Shown here: positions 6,488 through 14,109 of the stretch, piece by piece | Layout: every line of letters begins with the position of its first letter | How positions within the stretch are numbered: position 1 is the stretch's first letter | Notes under the pieces: generated by a model | What the model was told of the DNA's origin: nothing | Databases searched by the model: none | Seen by the model: the letters and a program-made list of their open reading frames with translations, nothing else | Assembly: GCA_030824255.1 (NCBI GenBank) | Contig: JAVBYB010000541.1 | Span: 1 to 17,645 of the forward strand | DNA length: 17,645 nt | Direction: 5' to 3' | DNA from: a bacterium | GTDB taxonomy: Bacteria; Pseudomonadota; Alphaproteobacteria; Caulobacterales; Hyphomonadaceae | Translations under genes and position numbers: made by a program

Positions 6488-8746
6488 TCAGCTCCAGCGC
6501 AGCTCGTTCTGGTTCACCGGCAGGCTGCGGATGCGCTTGCCCGTGGCCGCGAAGATGGCGTTGGCCACGGCCGGGAGGACCGGCGGCAGCGCCGGCTCGC
6601 CCAGACCCGTCGGGTTGAAGCTGGTGATGTGGAAGTGGCTGTCGATCTGCGGTGCATAATCCATGCGCAGGAGCGGCATGTCGTAGAAGTTCGTCTGCAC
6701 CGTACGGCCTTTGTCGAAGGTGATCTTCTGGTGCATCTCGGAGATGCCGTCGACGATCGAGCCTTCAACCTGGTTGTGCGCGTTGATCGGGTTGATGATC
6801 GTGGAGCCAACGTCGCCCACCGACCAGACCTTCAGCACGCGCCAGGCGCCGTTGTTGTCGACCTTCACCTTGGCGACCTGGGCGAAATAACCCTGGTGCG
6901 AGAAGTAGAAGGCGGTGCCCATTCCAACGCCCTTGGGAAGCGAGGCGCGGTTGGCCCAGCCGGAACGTTCGCCCACGAGGCGGACGACGTCCTTCATGCG
7001 GTCAGGGTTCATGCCGGTGCGGTTGGCGCCGGTGGGAACGGGCAGGTTCAGCAGTTCGAGACGGAATGCCAGCGGATCTTTTCCGGCGGCGATCGCCACT
7101 TCGTCGATGAAGGACTGGTAGGCGAAGCAGACGGCGTTGGACGTCGGCGCACGCAGCGGTCCGGTGGGCATGCCGCCCATCATCATCGACTGGTCGTAGG
7201 AATGGTTCGGCACGTAGTTGGCCGGGAATTCCTGCGGCGGCGAGTTGGCCGAGGCCAGCAACGTCATCACGCCGGCGTCGTTGGGACGGCCGAAGGTGAC
7301 GAAGTGGTTGGTGAGGGCGACCATCTTGCCGTCCTTGTCGAGGCCGGCCTTGAAGTTGTGGTAGCCGCCCGGACGGTACGGGTCGTGCTGCACGTCCTGC
7401 TCACGCGTCCAGATCAGCTTGACCGGGATGTTGCCGGCCTGCTTCGAGATCGCGGCAGCCTCGACAGCATAGTCGTTGTCGAGACGACGGCCGAAGCCGC
7501 CGCCGCCGCGGATCATGTGGATCGTGATCTTGTCCTTGGCGACGCCCAGAGCCTGCTGGATAAGGCCAAACGCACCGTTGGCGCCCATGTCGGGGCGCTG
7601 GGTCGGGGCCCAGACTTCGACCGTGCCGTCAGCCTTGGCGTGGGCCGTGCAATTCATCGGCTCGAGCGGAGCGTGGACGAGGAACGGGTAGGTGTAGGAG
7701 GCCTCGACCGTTTTTGCAGCGCCTTTCAGCGCGGCGGCGGCGTCGCCCACCTTTGACAGGTTGGACATCGGCGCGGCCTTGGCGAGATCGGCGGCCTGCT
7801 TGTCGTACAGCGCAGTTGACTCGTCCTTGGAGACGCCTTCATCCCACGTGATCTTCAGCTTCTTGCCGGCTTCCTTCGCCGTCCACCAGTCGTCAGCAAC
7901 GATGGCGACGCCATCGAGCAGGCCCATCTTGGTGGGGATCGGGCCGCCGGCTTTCACGACGAAGCAGTCAACGATGCCGGGCAGGGCCTTGATTTCGTCC
8001 GTGTTGGCCGTGACGACCTTGCCGCCGAACACCGGGCACTTCTCGAAGTAGGCGTACTTCATGCCGGGGACGACCGTATCGATGCCGAAGATGGGCTCGC
8101 CGCGGACGATCTTCGGCGAATCCCAGTTGCGCATGGGCTTGCCGATGATGCGGTAGTCCTTCGGGTCCTTCATTTTCAGCGAGGCGACTTCCGGCGGCGT
8201 CAGCTTGGCGGCGTCGGCCACGAGGTCGCCATAGGGGATCTTCGTGTTCGAGGCGGCGTGGACCACCATCGACGGCTCGGTGGTGAACTCTTCCACCGGC
8301 TTGTTGAGGCGCGCGGCGGCAGCCTGGATCAGCATGAGGCGGGCAGCGGCGCCCACCTGGCGCTGCGGAACCCAGTGGTTCGGCGTGGCGAACGAGCCGC
8401 CAGCGATCTGGTTGCCGTATTTGGCGTCCGCGTCAGCCTGCTCGATCACGACCTTGGACCAGTCAGCGTCGAGTTCCTCGGCGATCAGCATGGGGAGCAT
8501 CGTCTTGATGCCCTGGCCGACTTCCGGGTTCTTCGCCATCAGGCGGATCGTGCCGTCCGGGGCGATGGCCACGTAGTGGTCCATGTTGATCGGCGGAGCG
8601 GCGGGTTTCGCGGGCTCAGCTGCGACCGCGGGGGCGCCGTCCGTCGTGTCCGGCGGGGTGACGCAGCCTGCGAGGAGAAGGCCGCCGCCTGCCGCCGAGG
8701 CGAACAGGAAGAAGCGGCGTGAGGTAACGATGTTGCCGTCAGCCAT
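6488..8746 (-). CDS. iorB: Molybdopterin-binding large subunit, xanthine dehydrogenase family (isoquinoline 1-oxidoreductase beta-like)
   Basis: The 752-residue protein is the catalytic subunit of a molybdenum hydroxylase. It starts with a Tat signal (TSRRFFLF at 8-15) and a lipobox LLAGC with Cys28, so it is probably exported folded and anchored as a lipoprotein. Cofactor motifs are clear: GGGGFGRR at 414-421, GPLRAPTSN at 529-537, and GLGEP at 714-718 with Glu717 as the catalytic base seen across the family. The single-chain layout without FAD or FeS domains fits the IorB/aldehyde dehydrogenase (cytochrome-linked) branch. It should hydroxylate an N-heterocycle or oxidise an aldehyde, passing electrons to the small FeS subunit encoded 3 bases upstream. 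GGGAGG, within the end of that gene, serves as ribosome binding site. No cytochrome subunit or XdhC-like maturation gene is in the window. The gene symbol marks the subfamily, not a proven substrate. Confidence 0.88.
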   Translation of the reverse strand: MADGNIVTSRRFFLFASAAGGGLLLAGCVTPPDTTDGAPAVAAEPAKPAAPPINMDHYVAIAPDGTIRLMAKNPEVGQGIKTMLPMLIAEELDADWSKVVIEQADADAKYGNQIAGGSFATPNHWVPQRQVGAAARLMLIQAAAARLNKPVEEFTTEPSMVVHAASNTKIPYGDLVADAAKLTPPEVASLKMKDPKDYRIIGKPMRNWDSPKIVRGEPIFGIDTVVPGMKYAYFEKCPVFGGKVVTANTDEIKALPGIVDCFVVKAGGPIPTKMGLLDGVAIVADDWWTAKEAGKKLKITWDEGVSKDESTALYDKQAADLAKAAPMSNLSKVGDAAAALKGAAKTVEASYTYPFLVHAPLEPMNCTAHAKADGTVEVWAPTQRPDMGANGAFGLIQQALGVAKDKITIHMIRGGGGFGRRLDNDYAVEAAAISKQAGNIPVKLIWTREQDVQHDPYRPGGYHNFKAGLDKDGKMVALTNHFVTFGRPNDAGVMTLLASANSPPQEFPANYVPNHSYDQSMMMGGMPTGPLRAPTSNAVCFAYQSFIDEVAIAAGKDPLAFRLELLNLPVPTGANRTGMNPDRMKDVVRLVGERSGWANRASLPKGVGMGTAFYFSHQGYFAQVAKVKVDNNGAWRVLKVWSVGDVGSTIINPINAHNQVEGSIVDGISEMHQKITFDKGRTVQTNFYDMPLLRMDYAPQIDSHFHITSFNPTGLGEPALPPVLPAVANAIFAATGKRIRSLPVNQNELRWS

Positions 8747-8749
8747 GGT

Positions 8750-9232
8750 TCAGACCTCCCGCGAGTCTTTTTTGTCGACGCCCGCGGCCGTCTTGATGGC
8801 CTCGCGGATGCGCACGTAGGTGCCGCAGCGGCAGGCATTTCCCTGCATCGCCGTATCGATGTCCTTGTCGCTGGGCGCCGGGTTGGCGGCGATCAGCGCC
8901 GTGGCGGCCATAACCTGGCCTGCCTGGCAGTAGCCGCACTGCATGACGTCCACATCGAGCCAGGCTTTCTGGACCGCCTGGCCGACTTTCGACTGGCCGA
9001 TGGCCTCGATCGTCGTCACGCGCTGTGCGCCGACAGCCGACACCGGCGTCACGCACGCACGGGCGACCTTGCCATCGAGATGCACCGTGCAGGCGCCGCA
9101 GCTTGCAACGCCGCAGCCGAACTTGGTGCCTTTGAGATCAAGCTTGTCCCGGAGGACCCAGAGCAGCGGCATTGCGCCATCTGCTTCGACCGTCTCGGTC
9201 TTTCCGTTCACGTTGAGAGTGTAGGTTGCCAT
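8750..9232 (-). CDS. iorA: [2Fe-2S] small subunit of molybdenum hydroxylase (isoquinoline 1-oxidoreductase alpha-like)
   Basis: The 160-residue protein has the two-domain structure of xanthine oxidase-family iron-sulfur subunits. The N-terminal plant-ferredoxin-like cluster is bound by Cys40, Cys45, Cys48 and Cys60; the C-terminal helical domain binds a second cluster with Cys99, Cys102, Cys134 and Cys136 (CGYC and CRC). It relays electrons from the molybdenum centre of the IorB-like subunit to an external acceptor. It has no signal sequence, so it is probably exported as a complex with its partner, whose Tat signal can carry both. The ATG at 9232 is preceded by GGAG at ten bases. A 3-base gap to the next gene makes an operon with translational coupling very likely. 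Confidence 0.92.
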   Translation of the reverse strand: MATYTLNVNGKTETVEADGAMPLLWVLRDKLDLKGTKFGCGVASCGACTVHLDGKVARACVTPVSAVGAQRVTTIEAIGQSKVGQAVQKAWLDVDVMQCGYCQAGQVMAATALIAANPAPSDKDIDTAMQGNACRCGTYVRIREAIKTAAGVDKKDSREV

Positions 9233-9254
9233 TATGGAGCTCCGCGGGCGTGTT

Positions 9255-9271
9255 CCGGGATGCGGTCCCGG
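9255..9271 (-). other. Small hairpin in the leader of the iorAB-like operon
   Basis: CCGGGA (9255-9260) and TCCCGG (9266-9271) form a perfect 6-base stem with a 5-base loop, between the -10-like element and the ATG at 9232. It is followed by GGAGCTCC, which contains the ribosome binding site. It may shape mRNA stability or translation; no known riboswitch was recognised. Confidence 0.4.
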
Positions 9272-9285
9272 CTCCTCCGCCCAAT

Positions 9286-9291
9286 TTTATA
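9286..9291 (-). promoter_or_regulatory. -10-like element (TATAAA) upstream of the iorAB-like operon
   Basis: TATAAA on the minus strand matches five of six -10 consensus bases and lies about 55 bases before the start codon at 9232. No good -35 is visible 16-18 bases upstream, so an activator or another sigma factor may be involved. Confidence 0.35.
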
Positions 9292-9523
9292 ACCCGCGAC
9301 GCACGTACACTCCGCGAGGACTGCACGCTCTTGGTGTGACTGCATATCGCGGGAGTTGGTGAACGCCAATCACGGCGGGGGAAATCGCGGATGTTTCCCG
9401 CAGCGAAGAACTACACGCTTGCGCGAGCAAGCTGCTTTGAAATCAGGCAGATAGATATTGTTGCGAGCCGTTCGCAGAGCGCGCACACGCGAACAACTCG
9501 CCGCTATCGTCGATCGCGAATAA

Positions 9524-9538
9524 CGCTTTTGCAAAGCG
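9524..9538 (-). terminator. Weak hairpin downstream of the TolB-like gene
   Basis: CGCTTT-TGC-AAAGCG is a perfect 6-base inverted repeat starting 28 bases after the stop codon at 9567. The minus strand then reads TTATTCG, which is a poor T-tract. It could end the operon or be an operator; the call is tentative. Confidence 0.3.
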
Positions 9539-9566
9539 GCTCAGCGTGTCTGTCGTGTCTGATCGT

Positions 9567-10982
9567 CTACGGCAGCTTCGGACCCCAGTCGGGTTCGTAG
9601 GCGTCGCCTTGCGTGTCGAGGCGTACAGGCTCGCCGCCAGCGAGGCTGACGACGGCGATGTGCGAGCGCTGACCGACCAGGCGTGAGAAGGCGAGGCGGC
9701 GGCCTTCGGGCGACCAGGCGGGATGCAGATCCAGCGTATCGCGCGCCGGCGTCGTGATCGCGCGCGCCTCCGAACCGTCAGGCCGCACCACGTGGAGGGC
9801 GGACTGTGCGCCCGTGCGCCGCGTGAACGCGATCAACCCGCCATTGGGAGACCAGACCGGGGTGGCGTAGCCGCCGCCGTCCTTCGTGATCTGGCATGCC
9901 TTGGCGTCCGCGCCATCGGCGCAGCGCAGGACGGAGCCGTCGACATTCGCTAGGAACAGCTGGCTCGCGCCGGCGCGTTCGGAGACGAACACATACTGCT
10001 TGCCATCGGGCGACAGGGCCGGCTCGCTGTCGAGGGCTTTGTCGTCGGTGAGCTTCGTCTCTTTGCGGGTGGGCAGCGCCATCAGGTACACATCGGTGTT
10101 GGCGCCGGCCTTGCGGCTGTAGATCAGCGAGACGCCGTCAGGCGAATAGCGCGCATCGGCGTTCGCCTGTGCGCCGGTGGTCAATGGCGCGCGCGTGCCG
10201 GCCTGCATGTCGTAGGTGATGGTGGTGCGCTGGGCCTGATTTCCCTTGCCGGGAATGGGTGCGTCGGCGGAATAGACGATGGTCTGCGATGCCGGGGAGA
10301 AGCGCGGCGACTCAAGCGCCTGCACGCTCTCGATCAGGCTTCCCGCGTTCGCGCCGTCCTGGTCCATGATGCCGAGGCGCGTCTTGCCGCCGGATTCCGC
10401 CGCATAGACGATGCGGCTGTCAAAGCCGCCCTTGCCGCCGATGAGCGCGACAATCACATCGTCGGCCACCTTGTGCGCCGCGCGACGCCACTGATCCGCC
10501 GGCATCCGGTATTGAGTGCCGATGATCTGCTTGCGCGCGAGGACATCGTAGAGACGGAACTGGACACTGACCGTGTTGTCGTCGCCGAGCACGGCCTTGC
10601 CAAGCAGGACGGCGCCCGTGCTGATGCTCGCCCACTCCGACCAGATCGGCACTGCGCCGATATCGGTGCGGAAGGTGGAGATGATTGTGGCGTCAGGCGC
10701 GCCGAACACACCGACAGATGCAAAATCGGTCTGGATCACGCCGGCGATCTTGGCGGCAATGTCGATCTCCGCTTCGGTTGCGCCGGAGAAGGCGGGCGCA
10801 GCAACCGTGACCTTCCTGTATCCGGCAGCGTCAGGATTGAGCGGGAAGGTGAGCGGCAGGGGTGCTGCCTCGCCGGTGGACGTCGTCACGGTGTCGCCGC
10901 CGAGAATGATCTGCGCCGAGGCGGGGGCGGCCATCGTCACCGCAAGAATGAACCCGCAGAGGCAAGCCAGATGCCTGGACAT
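9567..10982 (-). CDS. TolB-like periplasmic beta-propeller protein
   Basis: The 471-residue protein has a signal peptide cleaved after ASA (about residue 23). A TolB N-terminal domain follows (about 45-190), with IWSEWASISTGAVLLGKAV, FRLYDV and AAHKVADDVI as family landmarks. A WD40-like propeller follows, with repeated blades ending in SPDG, SPNG and SPEG before LAF or YVF strands. TolB normally works with Pal and TolQRA in outer-membrane constriction. Here none of those genes is adjacent; the neighbour 78 bases upstream is an ABC exporter. The segment between signal and first domain (TTSTGEAAPLPLTFPLNP) looks like a lineage-specific insertion where canonical TolB has its TolA-binding N-terminus. 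It may be a second TolB copy with another partner, or the sole TolB in an unusual place. AGGAGA before the ATG at 10982 fixes the start. Confidence 0.78.
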   Translation of the reverse strand: MSRHLACLCGFILAVTMAAPASAQIILGGDTVTTSTGEAAPLPLTFPLNPDAAGYRKVTVAAPAFSGATEAEIDIAAKIAGVIQTDFASVGVFGAPDATIISTFRTDIGAVPIWSEWASISTGAVLLGKAVLGDDNTVSVQFRLYDVLARKQIIGTQYRMPADQWRRAAHKVADDVIVALIGGKGGFDSRIVYAAESGGKTRLGIMDQDGANAGSLIESVQALESPRFSPASQTIVYSADAPIPGKGNQAQRTTITYDMQAGTRAPLTTGAQANADARYSPDGVSLIYSRKAGANTDVYLMALPTRKETKLTDDKALDSEPALSPDGKQYVFVSERAGASQLFLANVDGSVLRCADGADAKACQITKDGGGYATPVWSPNGGLIAFTRRTGAQSALHVVRPDGSEARAITTPARDTLDLHPAWSPEGRRLAFSRLVGQRSHIAVVSLAGGEPVRLDTQGDAYEPDWGPKLP

Positions 10983-11060
10983 TCTCGTCTCCTGTAGAAC
11001 CGGTTGGTTTTCGCTTCGCATAGCGCGATGAGGCGGCGTTCGCCACCAGCAAAGGCGCCC

Positions 11061-11879
11061 CTATTCCTTCGACAGGTCCTGCCGCGTGAAAAGCACCAGC
11101 GCGACTGTCGTGAAAGCTGCGAACCACAGGATGAGCGCACCTGCGCCGGGCAGGGCGAACCCGTGTAGCAGAGTGTCGACCTCGCCCATCATCCGCTCGC
11201 CGGACTGGCGGATGCCGGCGCCGGCAAGGTTAGGGAACAGGGCCCAGACCGGATCGCCGCCCCCATTGCCGCGAATGGACGCGATCTCGATGGCGACGAG
11301 CGTGAGCAGGGCTGCGACGATGGCCGCCGTCATGGCGCGCGAAAGCACGGCGACCAGCATCACGAAGCTGGCCGTGACCATCACCTGCGCCAGGGTGGCG
11401 GTGAAGGCGATGAGATGGGCGAGGGCTATGTCGCCTGCGCCGACGGACGGCCAGCGCGCTTCGCCCGTGAGGCTCATGTCGACGAGGCCGACGATGAAAC
11501 GCGCGAGGCTGCACAGGATCACCGAAACGGAGACGGCAATGGCAAAGGCCATAAGCTTGGCCAGCATCACCGGTATGCGATCATTGCGCGTCAGTGTGGC
11601 GCGCCAGGTCTCCCAGCGATATTCGCCGCCGAAGATGATGGCGGCGCCTGCAATTGCGCAGAGCTGGAAGATGGAGGTCGATAGGGTGGCCAGGCCGCCC
11701 AGGCTGTCCTGTAGCGGGGCGGCATAAGGGATGATGTCGCCGAGATAGAGATGCGTGAAGAATTGCTCCACCAGACCGCTGCCAAGCGCGAAAAGAGGCA
11801 TGAACCCGAAGGCCCAGAACGCGGACCAGCGATTGCGTGAGAGCTTGTAGAGCTCTGTCTTGAGCGCATCGAGGATCAT
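11061..11879 (-). CDS. ABC-2 type transporter permease
   Basis: The 272-residue protein is mostly hydrophobic, with about six membrane segments: near 18-37, 62-85, 105-130, 150-180, 183-200 and 245-265. It opens with an amphipathic stretch (LKTELYKLSRNRW) typical of ABC-2/BcrB-like permeases, and the GGEYRWETWRATLTRN loop between segments two and three is also typical of that group. It should form the membrane channel for the ATPase encoded just upstream, with which it overlaps by ATGA. Exporters of this type move peptides, antibiotics, lipids or ions; the substrate cannot be inferred here. As it stands the transporter has one permease gene, so a homodimer is likely. Confidence 0.85.
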   Translation of the reverse strand: MILDALKTELYKLSRNRWSAFWAFGFMPLFALGSGLVEQFFTHLYLGDIIPYAAPLQDSLGGLATLSTSIFQLCAIAGAAIIFGGEYRWETWRATLTRNDRIPVMLAKLMAFAIAVSVSVILCSLARFIVGLVDMSLTGEARWPSVGAGDIALAHLIAFTATLAQVMVTASFVMLVAVLSRAMTAAIVAALLTLVAIEIASIRGNGGGDPVWALFPNLAGAGIRQSGERMMGEVDTLLHGFALPGAGALILWFAAFTTVALVLFTRQDLSKE

Positions 11880-12775
11880 TGGCTTTGATCCATGGATGAG
11901 AGGAAGACTCGCTCAAGCGATTGCGTGAGCCAGCGGGCTTCGAACACATCAATGTTGGCGCCGACGAGTTCGCGGATAAGGGCAGGGGCGGCATCCGGTG
12001 GGATATCGACGACAAGTCCGTCATCCTGCGGGCGCGCGCGTGCGCCGAGAATGGCGAGCGCCTTCTCTCGCGGCGCAGCACGGATGAAGAAGCCGCCCTG
12101 CCCAGAGATGAGGTCCGATACCCGGCCTTCCGAAACAAGCTCGCCGCGATTGATGATGGCGACGCGATCGCAGACCTTCTGCACCTCATCCAGCAAGTGG
12201 CTCGACAGGATGATCGTGACGCCTTCCTTTTCCACCAGCTCACGCACCAGTACCCGCATCTCCTGAATGCCCGGCGGATCCAGCCCGTTGGTGGGCTCAT
12301 CCAGGATGAGGAGTTCCGGGCGCGCGAGAAGGGCGGCGCCAAGCGCGAGGCGTTGCTTCATTCCCATGGAATAGGTGCGAACCCTGCGATGTGCAGCTTC
12401 GGACAGGCCCACGCGCTCCAGCACAGCTTCCTCGCGGGCAGGATCGTTGAGGCCAGAGAGATGCGCCAGGGCGCGCAAGGTCTCGCGTGCGGTGAGGAAG
12501 GGATAAAGCGACGGCGCCTCGATCATCGCCCCGATGCGGCGCAGGACACGGGCGTCGATGCTGCTTTCCCCGAGCAGGCGGAAACCGCCCCGGCTGGGCT
12601 TCACCAGTCCGAGCACGAGGCGCAGCAGGGTGGACTTGCCTGCGCCGTTGGGGCCGAGAACGCCGTAGACGAGACCCTTCGGCACTGACAGGTCCAGTGC
12701 GCCGAGCGCAGAGACGGCGCGGCCGCCCCGTCCGTAGGACTTGCCAAGGCCGAAGGTTTCGAGCGCGGCTGTCAC
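11876..12775 (-). CDS. ABC transporter ATP-binding protein (BcrA/ABC-2 exporter type)
   Basis: The 299-residue cytoplasmic ATPase shows Walker A GPNGAGKST (41-49), signature YSMGMKQR (135-142), Walker B LLILDEP (155-161) and the H-loop in ILSSHLLDEV. Glu86 stands at the Q-loop position (MIEAPSLYP), a substitution common in bacitracin/lantibiotic-type exporters. A C-terminal domain of about 80 residues after the ATPase core ends in LTQSLERVFLSS, also usual in this group. It powers the permease encoded immediately downstream. The start is GTG at 12775, nine bases after the stop of the enoyl-CoA hydratase gene, with only a weak AAGG-type ribosome binding site, so coupling to the preceding gene is likely. 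Confidence 0.92.
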   Translation of the reverse strand: MTAALETFGLGKSYGRGGRAVSALGALDLSVPKGLVYGVLGPNGAGKSTLLRLVLGLVKPSRGGFRLLGESSIDARVLRRIGAMIEAPSLYPFLTARETLRALAHLSGLNDPAREEAVLERVGLSEAAHRRVRTYSMGMKQRLALGAALLARPELLILDEPTNGLDPPGIQEMRVLVRELVEKEGVTIILSSHLLDEVQKVCDRVAIINRGELVSEGRVSDLISGQGGFFIRAAPREKALAILGARARPQDDGLVVDIPPDAAPALIRELVGANIDVFEARWLTQSLERVFLSSMDQSQ

Positions 12776-12784
12776 GTCCGCGCC

Positions 12785-13582
12785 TTACCGTCCCTTGAAG
12801 ACCGGCGTGCGTTTTTCGACGAAAGCCTTTGCCGCTTCGGCGTGATCTTCTGTCTGGGCGGTGCGCGAGTGGTTGAGGGCTTCCGTGTCGAAGGAAAGCG
12901 CGAGGTCGCCGCGTTCAGCTGTGTTGAGGTTCTTCTTCATCAGGCCGAGCGTGATGCGCGGACCTTTGGCGAAACGCTGGGCGAGGGCCATGGCTTCAGC
13001 CGGGAGATCAGCAGCTTCCACCGTACGGTTGACGATGCCGAGACGCTCGGCCTCTTCGGCGAGGATGACGTCGGAGAGAAGATAAAGCTCCTTCGCCTTG
13101 GCGACGCCGACAAGCTGCGAAAGGAAATACGTGCCGCCGAAATCGCCCGAGAGTCCGACCTTGGCGAAGGCCGTGGTGATCTTCGCGCCCTTCGCGGCAA
13201 TGCGGAAATCGCAGGCCAGCGCGATGGAGAGACCGGCGCCAGCGGCGGCGCCCGGTATGGCCGCGATGGTGATCTTCGGCATGTCGTGAAGCCAGCGCGA
13301 GACTTCCATGCTCTGGCGCAGCGAGAAGGCTGCCTGTTCGGGCGAGCGGCCATGGTTCGCGCCGCCTTCGGTGGCGGCAAAGCCCTTGACGTCGCCGCCA
13401 GCACAGAAGGCGCCGCCTGCGCCCGTGATGATGATCGCGCCGACATTGGGATCGGCAGAGAGACGCGGCAGGGCTTCAAGCAGGCCCGCGAGCATCGGCT
13501 GGGACAGCGCATTGCGCGCCTGCGGACGGTTGAGCGTGAGAACGGCGACGCCGTCTTCAATCGTTTCCAGAACGTCAGACAT
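12785..13582 (-). CDS. Enoyl-CoA hydratase/isomerase family protein
   Basis: The 265-residue protein is a crotonase-fold enzyme. The oxyanion-hole segments FCAGGDVKGF (59-68) and GAAAGAGLS (111-119) are intact, and LNRPQARNALS near the N-terminus is typical. At the second catalytic position the sequence is GLSGDFGGT with Asp147, as in PaaG-like isomerases, rather than the Glu pair of true hydratases. It may therefore isomerise or hydrate an unsaturated acyl-CoA; which one cannot be settled by eye. AGGAG before the ATG at 13582 is a good ribosome binding site. It precedes the ABC exporter by nine bases. A separate 3-hydroxyacyl-CoA dehydrogenase lies 2.7 kb away in another operon. Confidence 0.9.
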   Translation of the reverse strand: MSDVLETIEDGVAVLTLNRPQARNALSQPMLAGLLEALPRLSADPNVGAIIITGAGGAFCAGGDVKGFAATEGGANHGRSPEQAAFSLRQSMEVSRWLHDMPKITIAAIPGAAAGAGLSIALACDFRIAAKGAKITTAFAKVGLSGDFGGTYFLSQLVGVAKAKELYLLSDVILAEEAERLGIVNRTVEAADLPAEAMALAQRFAKGPRITLGLMKKNLNTAERGDLALSFDTEALNHSRTAQTEDHAEAAKAFVEKRTPVFKGR

Positions 13583-13653
13583 GCATATCTCCTGAGCCGC
13601 GCCTTCGGACAGGGTCAGGGATAGGCCCGGCGCAGGGGCGAGGGCAAGATAGC

Positions 13654-13881
13654 TCAGGCCAGCTCGATCGTGTTGTCGCGCGTGAGCGGGGAGAACACGC
13701 CGAGCGTGAGATCGGCGGAGCCGCAGACAGGGCAGTGAAGGCCGGGCTTCAACACTGCGACATTGGTGGCGACCCCGAGATCCAGCGCGATCGGCGCGGG
13801 ATCGATCGGCGTCTTCCCGCCGCAGTCATGGCAGGCGACCAGAATGAGCTGGTCGTTGTCCAGGAGATCGCGGAAGTTCAT
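13654..13881 (-). CDS. Small zinc-ribbon-like protein, function unknown
   Basis: The predicted 75-residue protein has two CxxC pairs, CHDC (about residues 17-20) and CPVC (about 50-53), spaced as in a zinc ribbon. It has no signal peptide and should be cytoplasmic. The ATG at 13881 is chosen because recognisable sequence begins there (MNFRDLLDNDQL). The frame stays open to 14100, but the upstream part reads as basic, low-quality sequence. The ribosome binding site is weak (GTGGGG), and an adjacent GTG at 13884 is an alternative. It lies 71 bases upstream of the enoyl-CoA hydratase gene and is divergent from the sirtuin gene. Nucleic-acid or protein binding is possible, but no family was recognised. 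Confidence 0.55.
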   Translation of the reverse strand: MNFRDLLDNDQLILVACHDCGGKTPIDPAPIALDLGVATNVAVLKPGLHCPVCGSADLTLGVFSPLTRDNTIELA

Positions 13882-13966
13882 CACACCCCACTGTGCCAGC
13901 CCCGCAGCCAGCGTGTCATCCGCCAGTCCGCGCGGCTGATTTTTGCACAGGTGAGTGGGGCAAGGC

Positions 13967-14014
13967 GAATCGAAATGTTCGTTACGTCTGACTCCCTGAC
14001 TTTGTGGGGGATTC
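13967..14014. promoter_or_regulatory. Cluster of three GANTC sites between the zinc-ribbon and sirtuin genes
   Basis: GAATC (13967-13971), GACTC (13990-13994) and GATTC (14010-14014) lie within 48 bases of the 228-base divergent intergenic region. GANTC is the target of the cell-cycle methyltransferase CcrM in alphaproteobacteria. The cluster could make this promoter region methylation-responsive; that is inference. Confidence 0.35.
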
Positions 14015-14109
14015 TGGTCACCTCGCTGCCGGCGGAGATGAGCAGGCTGCGGTGATGACGTCAGGGGCGTCGCGCTTGTAACTCCGTGCTGATTGCGCAT
14101 GTTGTCGGG

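Larger units (their letters stand above)
9233..9566. other. 334-base intergenic region between the TolB-like gene and the iorAB-like operon
   Basis: No credible gene is present. The right part (towards 9566) has two small inverted repeats; the left part holds a -10-like element and a leader hairpin for the molybdenum operon. A plus-strand frame starting at 9391 runs into the TolB-like gene, has no ribosome binding site and has no recognisable sequence. Confidence 0.6.

Noticed and set aside
9233..9330. Molybdenum cofactor riboswitch upstream of the iorAB-like genes
   Set aside because: Only one small 6-base hairpin is visible; the known Moco motif needs several long conserved helices.
9391..9600. 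A 69-codon plus-strand frame in the gap before the iorAB operon
   Set aside because: It is Arg/Ser rich with no motif, it overlaps the end of the TolB-like gene and it has no start signal.
13882..14100. N-terminal extension of the zinc-ribbon protein up to 14100
   Set aside because: The extension reads as Arg/Pro/Gln-rich sequence of low quality and would cover the likely divergent promoter region.
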